64,000 nt of DNA, from contig NZ_WHSB02000004.1 of the NCBI RefSeq assembly GCF_010994755.1, positions 62,001-126,000 on the forward strand. The letters are read 5' to 3'. Under the pieces are notes generated by a model that made no database searches, was not told the DNA's origin, and saw only the letters and a list, made by a program, of their open reading frames with translations. Positions 1 through 8,630 of this stretch are shown one piece after another. Numbering within the stretch: the first letter of the stretch is position 1; each line of letters opens with the position of its first letter. Origin of the DNA: Shinella lacus. GTDB taxonomy: Bacteria; Pseudomonadota; Alphaproteobacteria; Rhizobiales; Rhizobiaceae. A program made the position numbers and the translations under genes.

Positions 1-245
1 CTCTGCCGGGCGTCGTCTCGGCCTTCCTCATCGTGATGATCCCGACCGTCGGCGACTACGTGACGCCGCGCCTCGTCGGCGGCAAGGACGGCGTGATGAT
101 CGCGACCGCCATCCAGGCGCAGTTCGGCAAGGGCGCGAACTGGCCGCTCGGCGCCGCCCTCTCCGTGACGACGATGATCCTCGTCTCGCTCGCCGCAGCC
201 GCCGTCGTGCTCGCGCTGAAATTCATCGTCAGGAGGATCAAATGA
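1..245 (+). CDS. ABC transporter permease, PotB/PotH-like (3' end only)
   Basis: This is the last 80 or so codons of an inner-membrane permease; the 5' part lies outside the window and the reading frame begins at base 3. The visible segment LPGVVSAFLIVM is followed by PTVGDYVTPRLVGG, which matches the loop after the EAA region in spermidine/putrescine-type (PotB) permeases, and then by a final membrane helix and a short basic tail. Its stop codon overlaps the start of the next permease by four bases (ATGA), so the two are translationally coupled partners of one importer. Substrate cannot be read from this fragment. Confidence 0.85.
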   Translation, partial: LPGVVSAFLIVMIPTVGDYVTPRLVGGKDGVMIATAIQAQFGKGANWPLGAALSVTTMILVSLAAAAVVLALKFIVRRIK

Positions 246-1066
246 GCGTCCTCACGCAGCGCCTGCGCTTCATTCCCTGGCTGCCGGTCTATGTCGCGGT
301 CTATTTCCTCTTCCTCTACCTGCCGATCCTGCTGCTGCCGGTCTTCTCCTTCAACAATGCGGCGACGACGACCTTCCCGCTCGCCGGCTTCACCACCAAA
401 TGGTACGCCTCGCTTGCCGGCAATTCGGTGATGATGGAAGCGGCCTGGAACAGCCTCGTCGTCGGCATATCGGTGGCAGTGCTCTCCACCGTGCTCGGCA
501 TCTGCGCGGCGCGCGCCATCACGCGCTACAGGTTTCGCGGGCAGAGGACGGCGGCAGGCCTCATCATGGCGCCGCTCTTCCTGCCGGAAATCATCGTCGC
601 GGTATCGCTGCTGATGATCGTGCTGGCCATAGGCATCGAGCTGTCGCTCGTCACCGTCATCCTCGGCCAGACCGTGTTCTGCGTGCCCTATGCGATGTCC
701 GTGCTCGTCTCCGGCTTCGAGGGCTTCGACCGCAGCCTGGAAGAAGCCTCCTACGACCTCGGCGAAACCGCCATCGGCACTTTCCGGCGCGTCACGCTGC
801 CGGTCGTGGCGCCTGCCATCGTCTCCAGCCTGCTCGTCACCTTCACCATCTCGCTCGACGAGTTCATCCTCGCCTTCTTCCTGTCCGGCACCGCGCCGAC
901 GCTGCCGGTCTATATCTGGGGCCAGCTGCGCTTCGCCGCCAAGCTGCCCGGCGTGCTGGCGCTCGGCACGATCATGCTCGTCGCCTCGATCCTGATGCTG
1001 ACCCTCGCCGAAATCCTGCGCCGCCGTGCCGAAAAACGCACGCAGCTGGCGCTCATGCTGCCCTAG
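242..1066 (+). CDS. ABC transporter permease, PotC/PotI-like
   Basis: This 274-residue inner-membrane permease is the second transmembrane subunit of a polyamine/quaternary-amine type importer. Hydrophobic helices are visible at about residues 13-35, 68-92, 104-130, 136-156, 188-212 and 240-262. The cytoplasmic EAA loop that docks on the ATPase is at about 167-187 (EEASYDLGE...RVTLP). It overlaps the upstream permease by ATGA and is followed, after a palindromic repeat, by the ATPase gene. Its stop codon TAG lies inside that repeat. The class is typical of PotC, but the substrate (putrescine, spermidine, betaine or another amine) is not determined by sequence alone. Confidence 0.9.
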   Translation: MSVLTQRLRFIPWLPVYVAVYFLFLYLPILLLPVFSFNNAATTTFPLAGFTTKWYASLAGNSVMMEAAWNSLVVGISVAVLSTVLGICAARAITRYRFRGQRTAAGLIMAPLFLPEIIVAVSLLMIVLAIGIELSLVTVILGQTVFCVPYAMSVLVSGFEGFDRSLEEASYDLGETAIGTFRRVTLPVVAPAIVSSLLVTFTISLDEFILAFFLSGTAPTLPVYIWGQLRFAAKLPGVLALGTIMLVASILMLTLAEILRRRAEKRTQLALMLP

Positions 1067-1167
1067 AGCAGGTCTGGTTCAGACTGAACCAGACCTGCTC
1101 TAGATTCTTTTGTTTTCGTTTGTCTTCTCGGGAAAACCGGTTTCCACTTTCCCCTGACAAATTCTAG
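1063..1167 (+). repeat. Rhizobial-type intergenic mosaic element with 19-bp hairpin
   Basis: A perfect inverted repeat with 19-bp arms (1063-1081 and 1085-1103) and a 3-base loop opens the element. It is followed by a T-rich stretch and by CGGGAAAACCGG, and the element closes with another CTAG at 1164-1167. This layout (CTAG-bounded palindrome plus a conserved tail) resembles short repeats scattered between genes in Rhizobiaceae; I recognise the type, not a named family. It supplies the stop codon of the permease (TAG, 1064-1066), and its end abuts the AGGAG ribosome binding site of the next gene. As RNA it would fold into a very stable hairpin between cistrons. Confidence 0.7.
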
Positions 1168-1176
1168 GAGCGATCC

Positions 1177-2286
1177 ATGCCCGACCGTCCCATGATCGAG
1201 ATCCAGAACGTGTCGAAGTTCTACGGCATCTACAAGGCGCTCGACGACGTCTCGCTGACCATCGGCGAAGGCGAGTTCTTCTCGCTGCTCGGCCCCTCCG
1301 GTTGCGGCAAGACCACGCTGCTGCGCTCGATTGCCGGCTTCGAGACGCCGACGGCCGGCGAGATCTTTATCGATGGCGCCCCCTCGCTGACGCTGCCGCC
1401 GAACAAGCGGCCGACCAACATGGTGTTCCAGAACTACGCCATCTTCCCCCATCTCGACGTCGCCGAAAACGTCGCCTACGGCCTGAAGCGGCTGAAACTC
1501 TCGCCGGAAGACGAGAAGAAACGCGTAGGCGACGCGCTCGACCAGGTGCGCCTGTCCAGCCTCGGAAAACGCAAGGCGCACGAACTTTCCGGCGGCCAGC
1601 GCCAGCGCGTGGCGCTCGCCCGCGCCCTCGTCATGCGCCCGAAGGTGCTGCTGCTCGACGAGCCGCTGTCGGCCCTCGACAAGAAGCTGCGCGAGGAAAT
1701 GCAGGTGGAACTGCGCACGCTGCAAAAGGCCGTCGGGATTACCTTCATCCTCGTCACGCACGACCAGTACGAGGCGCTGGCGCTTTCCGACCGCATCGCC
1801 GTGATGTTCGGCGGCCGCATTGCGCAGATCGCGACGCCGAAGGAAATCTACCAGCGCCCGCGCACGCGAAAAGTCGCCGACTTCCTGGGCGGCATGAACT
1901 TCCTGACGGCGAAGGTGCTGGGCGAACAGGGCAACGCCGTCTCGGTCGACGCCGCCCGCTTCGGCGCCGTCAACCTCGACAAGCCGCACGGTTTTACGGC
2001 CGAGAACGGCCACGTCACCGTCGGCATTCGCCCGGAACGCCTGCGCCTGCTCTGGGACAACGACCGCGCCCCGCACGAACTCGCCGGCCGCATCGAGAAC
2101 CGCGCCTATTTCGGCGAAGTCACGCATCTGACCGTCGGCGTCGACGGGCTGGAACAGCCGCTCTCCATGGTCGAGACCAACGATCACGGCGCGGACGACC
2201 TGCCGATCGGCGCAGAAATCCGCCTCGCCTATGATCCGGATGCGTTCGTGCTTCTGGCGGAGTATGAAGCGGTACGTCGGGTCTAA
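1177..2286 (+). CDS. ABC transporter ATP-binding protein, PotA-like
   Basis: This 369-residue ATPase energises the importer encoded just upstream. Walker A is GPSGCGKTT (residues 39-47), the signature is [15 protein letters not shown] (from 137), Walker B is LLLDEP (158-163), and there is a SALD D-loop and a switch histidine in LVTHDQYEA. The C-terminal 130 residues form a TOBE-type domain as in PotA/UgpC proteins. The start has a good AGGAG site placed at the edge of the repeat 1063-1167. The matching binding protein is encoded on the opposite strand at 2667-3749, so the transporter is split over two convergent units. Confidence 0.93.
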   Translation: MPDRPMIEIQNVSKFYGIYKALDDVSLTIGEGEFFSLLGPSGCGKTTLLRSIAGFETPTAGEIFIDGAPSLTLPPNKRPTNMVFQNYAIFPHLDVAENVAYGLKRLKLSPEDEKKRVGDALDQVRLSSLGKRKAHELSGGQRQRVALARALVMRPKVLLLDEPLSALDKKLREEMQVELRTLQKAVGITFILVTHDQYEALALSDRIAVMFGGRIAQIATPKEIYQRPRTRKVADFLGGMNFLTAKVLGEQGNAVSVDAARFGAVNLDKPHGFTAENGHVTVGIRPERLRLLWDNDRAPHELAGRIENRAYFGEVTHLTVGVDGLEQPLSMVETNDHGADDLPIGAEIRLAYDPDAFVLLAEYEAVRRV

Positions 2287-2303
2287 AAAAGGCCGTTCGA
2301 GAT

Positions 2304-2555
2304 TCACTTTTCCCGTACGAAAACGTGTGCCTCGACGGCGGCGGCAATGAAGGCGTTTCTCGCCTCCGAGGGCGGCTTCCTGCCGGCAAGCACCGCCACG
2401 CACATCTTGCGCGCTTCCTTGAGCTGCCGCCCCTTTTCCACGGGCCAGTCGTTCTCAAGCGCCCTTGCCGCTTCCTGTGTGCTGGCGATCGTCCTGTACT
2501 GGCCAAGACGGGGCGTTTCGAATGTGATCGGTTTACTCCAGCGTTTCGGGTCCAT
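2304..2555 (-). CDS. DUF982 domain small protein
   Basis: This 83-residue protein of unknown function belongs to the DUF982 group, short proteins that are abundant in Rhizobiaceae and of unassigned role. Recognisable features are the N-terminal WSKPITFE segment, the central DWPVEKGRQLKEARKMC block and a C-terminal A/V-rich helix. I chose the ATG at 2555 because GAGG lies nine bases upstream; a longer reading to 2615 lacks such a site. It stands alone between the convergent ATPase and binding-protein genes, about 110 bases after the binding-protein stop on the same strand. No link to transport is implied by its sequence. Confidence 0.75.
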   Translation of the reverse strand: MDPKRWSKPITFETPRLGQYRTIASTQEAARALENDWPVEKGRQLKEARKMCVAVLAGRKPPSEARNAFIAAAVEAHVFVREK

Positions 2556-2666
2556 GACGCAATACCTCACGCAAACTGAGGCAAGCAAAACGCGGGTAGC
2601 TGCGAGACGTTCCAAGAAGATCGGGCTCCCATCTTCGTCGTTCGAAGCCGGGAGCCCCTCTGCCCC

Positions 2667-3749
2667 TCAATACCCCGATTTGATCTTCTCGAACTCGGCG
2701 ATCATCTTCTGCCGCAACTCCGTCGGGATCGGCGCCTGGAAGAGCGTGTTGGCGACGAAGGATTCGACATCCGCATAGCCCTTGTCGGCAAGGATTTTCG
2801 GGTCGACGGCGGCCATGCCCTTGGCGTTGGAATGGCCATAACCCCAGCTTTCCACCATATAGGCGGCAACGGCCGGATCGGTGACGGCGTTCAGGTAGTC
2901 ATAGGCGAGATCGGGGCTGCCTTCGCCGCCCTTCAGCCGCGAATAGCCACAAACCCAGGTCGAAAGCCCTTCCGTCGTATCCTTCTTGATCACCACCGGC
3001 TGGCCCTCGGCCTGCAGCGTCGTCGCCGTCTCGTTCCACGCCCAGGCGAGATCGACCTCGCCGCTCGCCATCGCCTGGCTGAGATCGGTGTTGTCCGTCC
3101 AGTAGAGCCGCACGTTCTGGTGCACGGCGCGCAGGAAGGCCGACGCCTCCTGGAACTGCGCATCCGTCATCGCCGTCAGGTCCTTGAGGCCGATGGCGAG
3201 GCCCGCCAGCGCGTAGGCGTCGTCGACATTGTCGCCGATCGACACGCGGTCCTTGAATTTCGGATCGGCAAAGGCCTTCAGCGAGGCGACTTCTTCCGGC
3301 TTCACCGTATCGGTGCGATAGGTCAGCACTGTGTTGCCCCATTCGAAGGGGATGAACCAGGCCGTACCGTCCTCGGCCGTCATCAGGTTCTTCATCGACT
3401 TGAAGGCCGGCAGCATGTCGTTCCAGGCCGTGAGCTTGGCGGTGTCGAGCGGCTCCAGCAGACCGGCCTCGCGCCATTTCACGATGCTTTGCGCGCAGGG
3501 ATGCGCGATATCGGCCTTGAAGCCGGAGCGCAGTTTCTGGAAAGCTTCCTCCTCATCGCCGAAGAAGGAAAAATCCGGCGAGCCGCCGTGTTTTTCGGTG
3601 TAGGCGGGGTGGAAGGCGGGGTCCTCGTAGCCGGACCAGTCGAAGACGGTAAGCGTATCGGCGGCGAAGGCGGGAAGCGCGGTTGTGAGGGCGAGGAGAG
3701 CGGCCAATGCCGCCGTTGTGGTGCGCCTGGCCGTGTTAGCAGTCTTCAT
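2667..3749 (-). CDS. Periplasmic binding protein, PotD-like
   Basis: This 360-residue secreted solute-binding protein belongs to the spermidine/putrescine-type family. A Sec signal peptide (basic start, hydrophobic core, likely cut after PAFA at residue 29) precedes LTVFDWSGYEDP, the usual first strand of PotD/PotF proteins. The ATG at 3749 is preceded by AAGGAG; a longer open frame upstream is not supported. It is 29 bases downstream of the TetR gene on the same strand and probably belongs to a methyltransferase-regulator-binding protein unit. It most likely feeds the permeases and ATPase at 1-2286. The ligand is unknown; the neighbouring genes suggest a methylated amine. Confidence 0.9.
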   Translation of the reverse strand: MKTANTARRTTTAALAALLALTTALPAFAADTLTVFDWSGYEDPAFHPAYTEKHGGSPDFSFFGDEEEAFQKLRSGFKADIAHPCAQSIVKWREAGLLEPLDTAKLTAWNDMLPAFKSMKNLMTAEDGTAWFIPFEWGNTVLTYRTDTVKPEEVASLKAFADPKFKDRVSIGDNVDDAYALAGLAIGLKDLTAMTDAQFQEASAFLRAVHQNVRLYWTDNTDLSQAMASGEVDLAWAWNETATTLQAEGQPVVIKKDTTEGLSTWVCGYSRLKGGEGSPDLAYDYLNAVTDPAVAAYMVESWGYGHSNAKGMAAVDPKILADKGYADVESFVANTLFQAPIPTELRQKMIAEFEKIKSGY

Positions 3750-3778
3750 GCCGTACTCCTTCCCCGTTTTCGGGTTCC

Positions 3779-4489
3779 CTATTGTGGTTGTGGTCCTTGG
3801 ATCGTGAGATGTTTCGGGAAAGCGATCGCGACGAAGGCGATCGCCGCCTCCAGCGCCTTCTCCCGCGTGGTGCCGTCGCCCATCATCAGGCGCAGCCACA
3901 GCCCTTCCAGCATGGCGCAGAGCGACAGCGCCATCGGCTCCGGCTCGTAGGCATAGCCGCCCTCGGCCTTCAGCTCGGTGCAGAGCGAGATCACTGTTTC
4001 CTGGTATTTGACGTCACGCGCGCCGCAGAGCGCCTGGTAGGTCGGCCGCGACTTCGCCTCGCCCCAGAAGGCGCACCAGGCCGCCAGCTTGCGCTTGGTG
4101 CAGATCTTGCGGTCGAAATCCGCGTGAACGATGGCCCACAGGCGGCTGGCGACGCTTGGACCGGCCTTTTCCAGCGCGGCATTCCAATGGTCGCCGTACT
4201 CTTCCGACATATATTGCAGCGTCGCGATGAGCAGGTTTTCCTTGCTCTCGAAATGGAAGTTGACGATGCCGCGGGAAAGGCCGGCGCCGTCAGCCACGTC
4301 GGCGAGCGTGGTGTCGGAATAACCGCGCTTGGCGAGCGAATCGATCGTCGCCTCGATGAGCTGCTGCCGCCTCGTTTCCTTGGAGGCCTTGCGGCCCCGC
4401 TTCTCGCCGTCGCCCGAGCCCTGTTCAGCCCCGCCTGCCCGCATCTTCACCGTCACCTTGCCCTTGGGATTTCTGAGCAGCACGGTCAC
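3779..4489 (-). CDS. TetR-family regulator, BetI-like
   Basis: This probable transcriptional repressor has 236 residues with the chosen start. The helix-turn-helix lies in [20 protein letters not shown], and the [13 protein letters not shown] stretch and the tryptophan-rich ligand domain ([12 protein letters not shown]) resemble BetI, the choline-sensing repressor. I chose GTG at 4489 because it overlaps the upstream stop codon (GTGA) with GGAG before it; ATG at 4444 would give 221 residues, nearer to typical BetI length, and is a real alternative. Its likely operator is the palindrome at 5393-5408 in the divergent promoter region. The ligand is presumably the transported amine or a product of it. 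Confidence 0.88.
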   Translation of the reverse strand: MTVLLRNPKGKVTVKMRAGGAEQGSGDGEKRGRKASKETRRQQLIEATIDSLAKRGYSDTTLADVADGAGLSRGIVNFHFESKENLLIATLQYMSEEYGDHWNAALEKAGPSVASRLWAIVHADFDRKICTKRKLAAWCAFWGEAKSRPTYQALCGARDVKYQETVISLCTELKAEGGYAYEPEPMALSLCAMLEGLWLRLMMGDGTTREKALEAAIAFVAIAFPKHLTIQGPQPQ

Positions 4490-5304
4490 GGGCTCACTCC
4501 CGCGGCCGGCTTGCTGCCGCGCAGATGAGTGGGACAATGCTCCCCGCTGTCAAGAACCTTCTGCATGGCCGTCCAAGTGCGGATATTCTTCTCGACATGG
4601 GCTTCGCCCACGGCCGCCACCGCGGCGGCGTAGAGCGGTCCCTTCAGTCGCGCGAGCTCCTCGCGCGCCACGTCGCGATACCAGGCATTGCGGCTTTCCA
4701 CCGCGCCGTCCACGAACCCCGCCGCCGCCATCGCGCGCAGGTAGCGGCGCGACGAGGCCATGCCGAAGCTCAGGCCCTCGGCGGCGATATAGTCCTTCAT
4801 CTCGGGGCTCGGCTCGCCGTCATGGGCGATCAGCCAGTCGGATGCGGCAAAGACCCCGCCGGGCTTCAGCACGCGAAAAAGCTCGGAAAACAGCGCCTCC
4901 TTGTCGCGCACATGGATCATCGCATCCTTGGAGAAGATGACGTCGAATTGCCCGTCGTCGAACGGCAGCCGGCCGGGCGGGCTGGAAACGAAGTGCGCGA
5001 CGGATGAAAACCCCGCGGCGATCGCGGCCGCACGCGCCCGGTCGATCACCGGCTGCTCGACATCGTAGCCGACGATTTCGGCCGGCGCATAGGTCCTGGC
5101 GATATGCAGGGTGATGCCACCCGCACCGCAGCCGAAATCGAGAACATGCCGGCCTTGCAGCGCGACGCCGGAAAGCACGCGATCGACCTCCGCCGGCCCG
5201 CCGGGCGAAAGATAGCCCTCGCCCCACAGCACGCCGAGAAAGCGGATCGCCGCCTCGTCATATTCGGGCTCCAGGGCCGCACCGTCCTCAACCGTCGCCG
5301 TCAT
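4486..5304 (-). CDS. SAM-dependent methyltransferase, phosphoethanolamine-methyltransferase-like
   Basis: This is a class I SAM-dependent methyltransferase of 272 residues. Motif I is [10 protein letters not shown] (54-63), followed by an acidic GYDVEQ strand, [12 protein letters not shown] and LKPGGVF. The N-terminal [11 protein letters not shown] and the [10 protein letters not shown] stretch resemble the PMT2 half of plant phosphoethanolamine N-methyltransferases, so an amine substrate is likely. ATG 5304 has GGAGG very close; GTG 5316 would add four residues. It is the first gene of the minus-strand unit with the TetR regulator and binding protein, and divergent from the flavoprotein genes. 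A methyltransferase in a probable demethylation locus may transfer or salvage methyl groups; this is inference. Confidence 0.85.
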   Translation of the reverse strand: MTATVEDGAALEPEYDEAAIRFLGVLWGEGYLSPGGPAEVDRVLSGVALQGRHVLDFGCGAGGITLHIARTYAPAEIVGYDVEQPVIDRARAAAIAAGFSSVAHFVSSPPGRLPFDDGQFDVIFSKDAMIHVRDKEALFSELFRVLKPGGVFAASDWLIAHDGEPSPEMKDYIAAEGLSFGMASSRRYLRAMAAAGFVDGAVESRNAWYRDVAREELARLKGPLYAAAVAAVGEAHVEKNIRTWTAMQKVLDSGEHCPTHLRGSKPAAGVSP

Positions 5305-5392
5305 GGCCTCCGTCACCCTAGCGGCCGCGTGGCCGTGCGCTTGTCGATGGGTCGAAATTCTAGCGCATAATCAGGAGATTGCAAGATACTTG

Positions 5393-5408
5393 CTGAATGA
5401 TCATTCAG
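5393..5408. promoter_or_regulatory. Perfect 16-bp palindrome, candidate TetR operator
   Basis: CTGAATGATCATTCAG is an uninterrupted perfect palindrome in the 163-base divergent region between the methyltransferase and the first flavoprotein gene. TetR-family repressors bind short palindromes of this sort, and the only regulator of the locus is the TetR protein at 3779-4489. It lies 60 bases before the plus-strand start and about 89 bases before the minus-strand start, so it could control both units. Binding is inferred, not shown. Confidence 0.65.
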
Positions 5409-5467
5409 AATCTCTGGACAACATTTTGCTTTTGATGCAGCTTTTAGAAACAAGGGAGACATCGAAA

Positions 5468-7087
5468 ATGCAAAAGTACGACGCCCTGATCGTCGGCGGC
5501 GGCCATAATGGGCTGGTCACGGCGTGTTATCTCCAGCGCTCCGGCCTCAAGGTCGCGGTGCTGGAAAAGAATGGGTGGGTCGGCGGTGCCGCGACCAGCC
5601 GCGAGCTCACGCCCGGCTTCCTCTATTCCAACTGTTCCTATGTCTGCTCGCTGTTCCGGCCCGAGATCATGCGCGACCTCGAACTGCCGAAACATGGCCT
5701 CCAGGTCATCGCCTACGAGGGTGGCGCGGTCTTCACCCGCGACGGCGACTACCTCGCCTCCTACCGCGACCACGACAGCCACCGCCGCGAATTCGCGCGC
5801 TATTCGAAGCGCGACGCGGAAGCCTACGAGCGCTACGCTCGCGACGTCACCCGCCAGTGCCGCTTCATCCAGCCGCTCTTGATGCGCACCGCACCCGACC
5901 CGTTCAGCTTCCGCCCGCGCGACATTTCCGAGCTGCTCTATCTCGCCAAGAAGTTCGGCGAGTTCAGCCCGCACGAAATGGCCGAGACGCTGCGCTTCTG
6001 GACCATGTCGATCTCCGACTATCTCGATGAATATTTCGAGACGGACGTCATCAAGGCCTACCTCGCCCTTTCCGGCATCATCGGCACCGCGCTCGGCCCG
6101 ATGTCGCCCGGCACGGCCTATGTCCTGCTGCACCACTATATGGGCGAAGTGGACGGCTCGGTCGGCGCCTGGGGTTATGCCCGCGGTGGCATGGGCGCGG
6201 TGACGCAGGCCCTCGCCCGCTCCTTCGAGGCTGCCGGCGGCGTGATCCGCACCGATGCCGAAGTCTCGAAGATCCTCGCCCGCGGCGGCCGCACGACGGG
6301 CGTCGTGCTCGCCAATGGCGACGAGGTGCGCGCCGATCTCGTCGTCTCGAGTGCCGATGTGAAGCGCACCTTCCTGAAACTCGTCGACGAGGACGCGCTG
6401 CCCGGCGACTTCGTCCACCGCGTCAAGCATTTCAAGATGCGCGGCTCGTCGGGCAAGGTGAACATCGCGCTCGACAGCCTGCCGGAATTCCCGGCGCTCC
6501 CCGAGGGCTCCTCCTGCATGCGCGGCGACATGCATTTCACCGATTCGATCGAGCGCATGGAGCGCGCCTATGACGACTGGAAGGACGGGCGCTGGTCGAC
6601 CGATCCCTTCCTCGACATGGTCATCCCGACGACGCTCGACCCGACCATGGCCTCGCCCGGCAAACATTTCATGAGCTGCTTCGTGCAATATTGCCCGCCG
6701 AAGGTGGAGGGCCGCGACTGGACGGATGCCGACCGCGACGCCTTCGCCGAAACCGTCATCAGCCAGATCGCCAGCTATTCGCCGGGCTTTCGCGAGCGCA
6801 TCGTGCATATGGAAGTGCGCACGCCGCGCGAAATCGAGAATGAGGTGGGCCTCACAGAAGGCAACATCTTCCAGGGTGAACTCACCTTCGACCAGCTTCT
6901 CTTCAACCGGCCGGTGCCGGGTTATGCCCAGTATCGCAGCCCCATTCACGGGCTCTACATGTGCGGCTCCTCCACCCATCCGGGCGGCGGCGTGATGGGC
7001 GCGCCCGGCCGCAACGCCGCCGCCGAAATCCTGCGCGATCTGAAGCGTACCCCCGAACAGATGAGCAAAGCCCATGACGTCATTTGA
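5468..7087 (+). CDS. FAD-dependent oxidoreductase, PYROXD2/CrtI-like (first paralogue)
   Basis: This 539-residue flavoprotein belongs to the phytoene-desaturase/PYROXD2 superfamily. The N-terminal dinucleotide fold is DALIVGGGHNGLVTA (GGGHNG at 10-15) and the C-terminal FAD-binding signature is HPGGGVMGAPGRNAA. It is expected to oxidise or desaturate a small organic substrate; carotenoid synthesis is unlikely because no other carotenoid gene is present. ATG 5468 has GGGAG upstream; a longer frame from 5303 runs through the promoter region and is rejected. It overlaps the next gene, its own paralogue, by 14 bases, so the two may form a hetero-oligomer or act in consecutive steps. Confidence 0.88.
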   Translation: MQKYDALIVGGGHNGLVTACYLQRSGLKVAVLEKNGWVGGAATSRELTPGFLYSNCSYVCSLFRPEIMRDLELPKHGLQVIAYEGGAVFTRDGDYLASYRDHDSHRREFARYSKRDAEAYERYARDVTRQCRFIQPLLMRTAPDPFSFRPRDISELLYLAKKFGEFSPHEMAETLRFWTMSISDYLDEYFETDVIKAYLALSGIIGTALGPMSPGTAYVLLHHYMGEVDGSVGAWGYARGGMGAVTQALARSFEAAGGVIRTDAEVSKILARGGRTTGVVLANGDEVRADLVVSSADVKRTFLKLVDEDALPGDFVHRVKHFKMRGSSGKVNIALDSLPEFPALPEGSSCMRGDMHFTDSIERMERAYDDWKDGRWSTDPFLDMVIPTTLDPTMASPGKHFMSCFVQYCPPKVEGRDWTDADRDAFAETVISQIASYSPGFRERIVHMEVRTPREIENEVGLTEGNIFQGELTFDQLLFNRPVPGYAQYRSPIHGLYMCGSSTHPGGGVMGAPGRNAAAEILRDLKRTPEQMSKAHDVI

Positions 7088-8630
7088 TGCGATCGTTATC
7101 GGCGCCGGCCACAATGGGCTCGCCGCCGCCACCCGCCTCGCCAAGGGCGGCCGCAAGGTGCTGGTGCTGGAAGCAGCGAACGAACCGGGCGGCGCGACCC
7201 GGGGCCGCGAATTCGCCCCCGGCTTCCGCTCCGCCGGCCTCGCCCATCTCGTCAACCGGCTGGATGCCGAAGTCGCCCGCGACCTCGGCCTCGATCTTGC
7301 AGGCGGCGAGACGCTGCTGCCAACGACCGTGCTCGACGGCTCAGGCAAGGCCGTCGTGCTCAAGGGTGCCTATGGCGAGACCATCGACGGCGTCTCCGCC
7401 GAAGAGGCCGCCGCGTTCGCCGCCATGCGCACGAAGCTCGCCTTCCAGGCCGGCGTGCTGAAGCGTTTCCTGCGCCGCCCGCCGCCGCAGATCGGCGCCA
7501 TCGCGCTCGGCGATTTCGCGACCTTTGCCGCCGCCGGCCTCGGGCTGATCCGCAAGGGCCGCAGCGAAGGCCGCGATTTCCTGCGCATGCTGCTGATGAA
7601 CGTCGCCGACGTGGCGGACGAATATCTGACCGACGACCGCCTGAAGGGCCTCGTCGCCTTCGACGCGACGCTCGGCGTGCATCTCGGCCCACGCTCCCCC
7701 ACCTCGCTGCTCGGCCTCTACTATCGCCTGACCGGCGACGTGGCCGGCAAGACGGGCGGCCAATATGTGCCGTCCGGCGGCATGGCGAGCGTCGCCCCCG
7801 CCTTCGTGCGCGCGGCGGAAAAGGCCGGCGTGACCATCCGCTGTGGCACGCCCGTCGGCCGCATCCTCGCCGACCGCGGCCGCACCAGCGGTGTCGTCAC
7901 GCGCGACGGCACGGAGATCACCGCCCCCATTGTCGTCTCGGCGATCCACCCGCAGACTACTTTCCTCAACCTTGTCGATCCCGCCGAAAGCGGCACCGGC
8001 TTCGTGCGCTCGGTGAAGAACGTGCGCAGCTACGGCAATGTCGCCAAGCTCGACCTCGCGCTGGACAGTGTCCCGAATTTCGAAGGCCTTCCGGCGGCGG
8101 CCCGCAATGGGCGCATCGTGCTGGTGCGCTCGATGCAGCAGGTGGAAAGCGCCTTCAACCCGGCCAAGTACGGCGAGTTCTCCACCGATCCGGTCATGGA
8201 GATAACCTTGCCAAGCCTTGCCGATCCCTCGCTGGCGCTGGCCGGCGGCTGCACGCTCTCGGCGCTCGTGCAATACGCGCCCTATCGCCTCAAGGCGGGC
8301 TGGGAGGCTGGCAAACCGGCTTTCCTGAAGATCGTGCTGGAGACGCTGGAGCGTCACGCGCCGGGCATCGGAAAATCCGTCGTCGCCGCCAGCCTGATGA
8401 CGCCGGTCGATATCGAGGCGGAGTACAATCTGCCTGGCGGGCATTGGCATCATGGCGAATTGCAAGCCGACCAACTGCTGATCAACCGACCGACCAGTGC
8501 GGCCTCCGGTTACAAAACGCCAATCGAGGGGCTCTATCTCGCGAGCGCCGGCGCGCATCCGGGCGGCGGCATTTCCGGCCTGCCAGGCTGGAACGCCGCG
8601 CGCCACATCCTTTCGGGAGCGAAAGCATGA
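7074..8630 (+). CDS. FAD-dependent oxidoreductase, PYROXD2/CrtI-like (second paralogue)
   Basis: This 518-residue flavoprotein is homologous to the preceding gene. The N-terminal motif is DAIVIGAGHNGLAAA (GAGHNG at 10-15) and the C-terminal signature is AHPGGGISGLPGWNAA, with G-L-P-G-W replacing the G-A-P-G-R of its neighbour. The shared architecture along the whole length indicates an old tandem duplication with divergence. It overlaps the first paralogue by 14 bases and the GcvT-like gene by ATGA, so all three are co-translated. It probably oxidises an amine- or methyl-bearing substrate together with its partner; the actual reaction is unknown. Confidence 0.87.
   Translation: MTSFDAIVIGAGHNGLAAATRLAKGGRKVLVLEAANEPGGATRGREFAPGFRSAGLAHLVNRLDAEVARDLGLDLAGGETLLPTTVLDGSGKAVVLKGAYGETIDGVSAEEAAAFAAMRTKLAFQAGVLKRFLRRPPPQIGAIALGDFATFAAAGLGLIRKGRSEGRDFLRMLLMNVADVADEYLTDDRLKGLVAFDATLGVHLGPRSPTSLLGLYYRLTGDVAGKTGGQYVPSGGMASVAPAFVRAAEKAGVTIRCGTPVGRILADRGRTSGVVTRDGTEITAPIVVSAIHPQTTFLNLVDPAESGTGFVRSVKNVRSYGNVAKLDLALDSVPNFEGLPAAARNGRIVLVRSMQQVESAFNPAKYGEFSTDPVMEITLPSLADPSLALAGGCTLSALVQYAPYRLKAGWEAGKPAFLKIVLETLERHAPGIGKSVVAASLMTPVDIEAEYNLPGGHWHHGELQADQLLINRPTSAASGYKTPIEGLYLASAGAHPGGGISGLPGWNAARHILSGAKA

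Noticed and set aside
1063-2403. A 446-codon open frame on the minus strand opposite the PotA-like gene
   Set aside because: The plus strand has a complete ABC ATPase with all motifs. The antisense frame has no recognisable domain and reflects high GC in the third codon position.
5444-7363. A 639-codon open frame opposite the first flavoprotein
   Set aside because: It is rich in Arg/Ala/Asp/His shadows of the real gene and shows no family motif or ribosome site.
5468-8630. Carotenoid biosynthesis genes (phytoene desaturases)
   Set aside because: No crtB, crtE or crtY-like gene is near, and the C-terminal HPGGGVMGAPGRNAA motif is closer to PYROXD2-type proteins.
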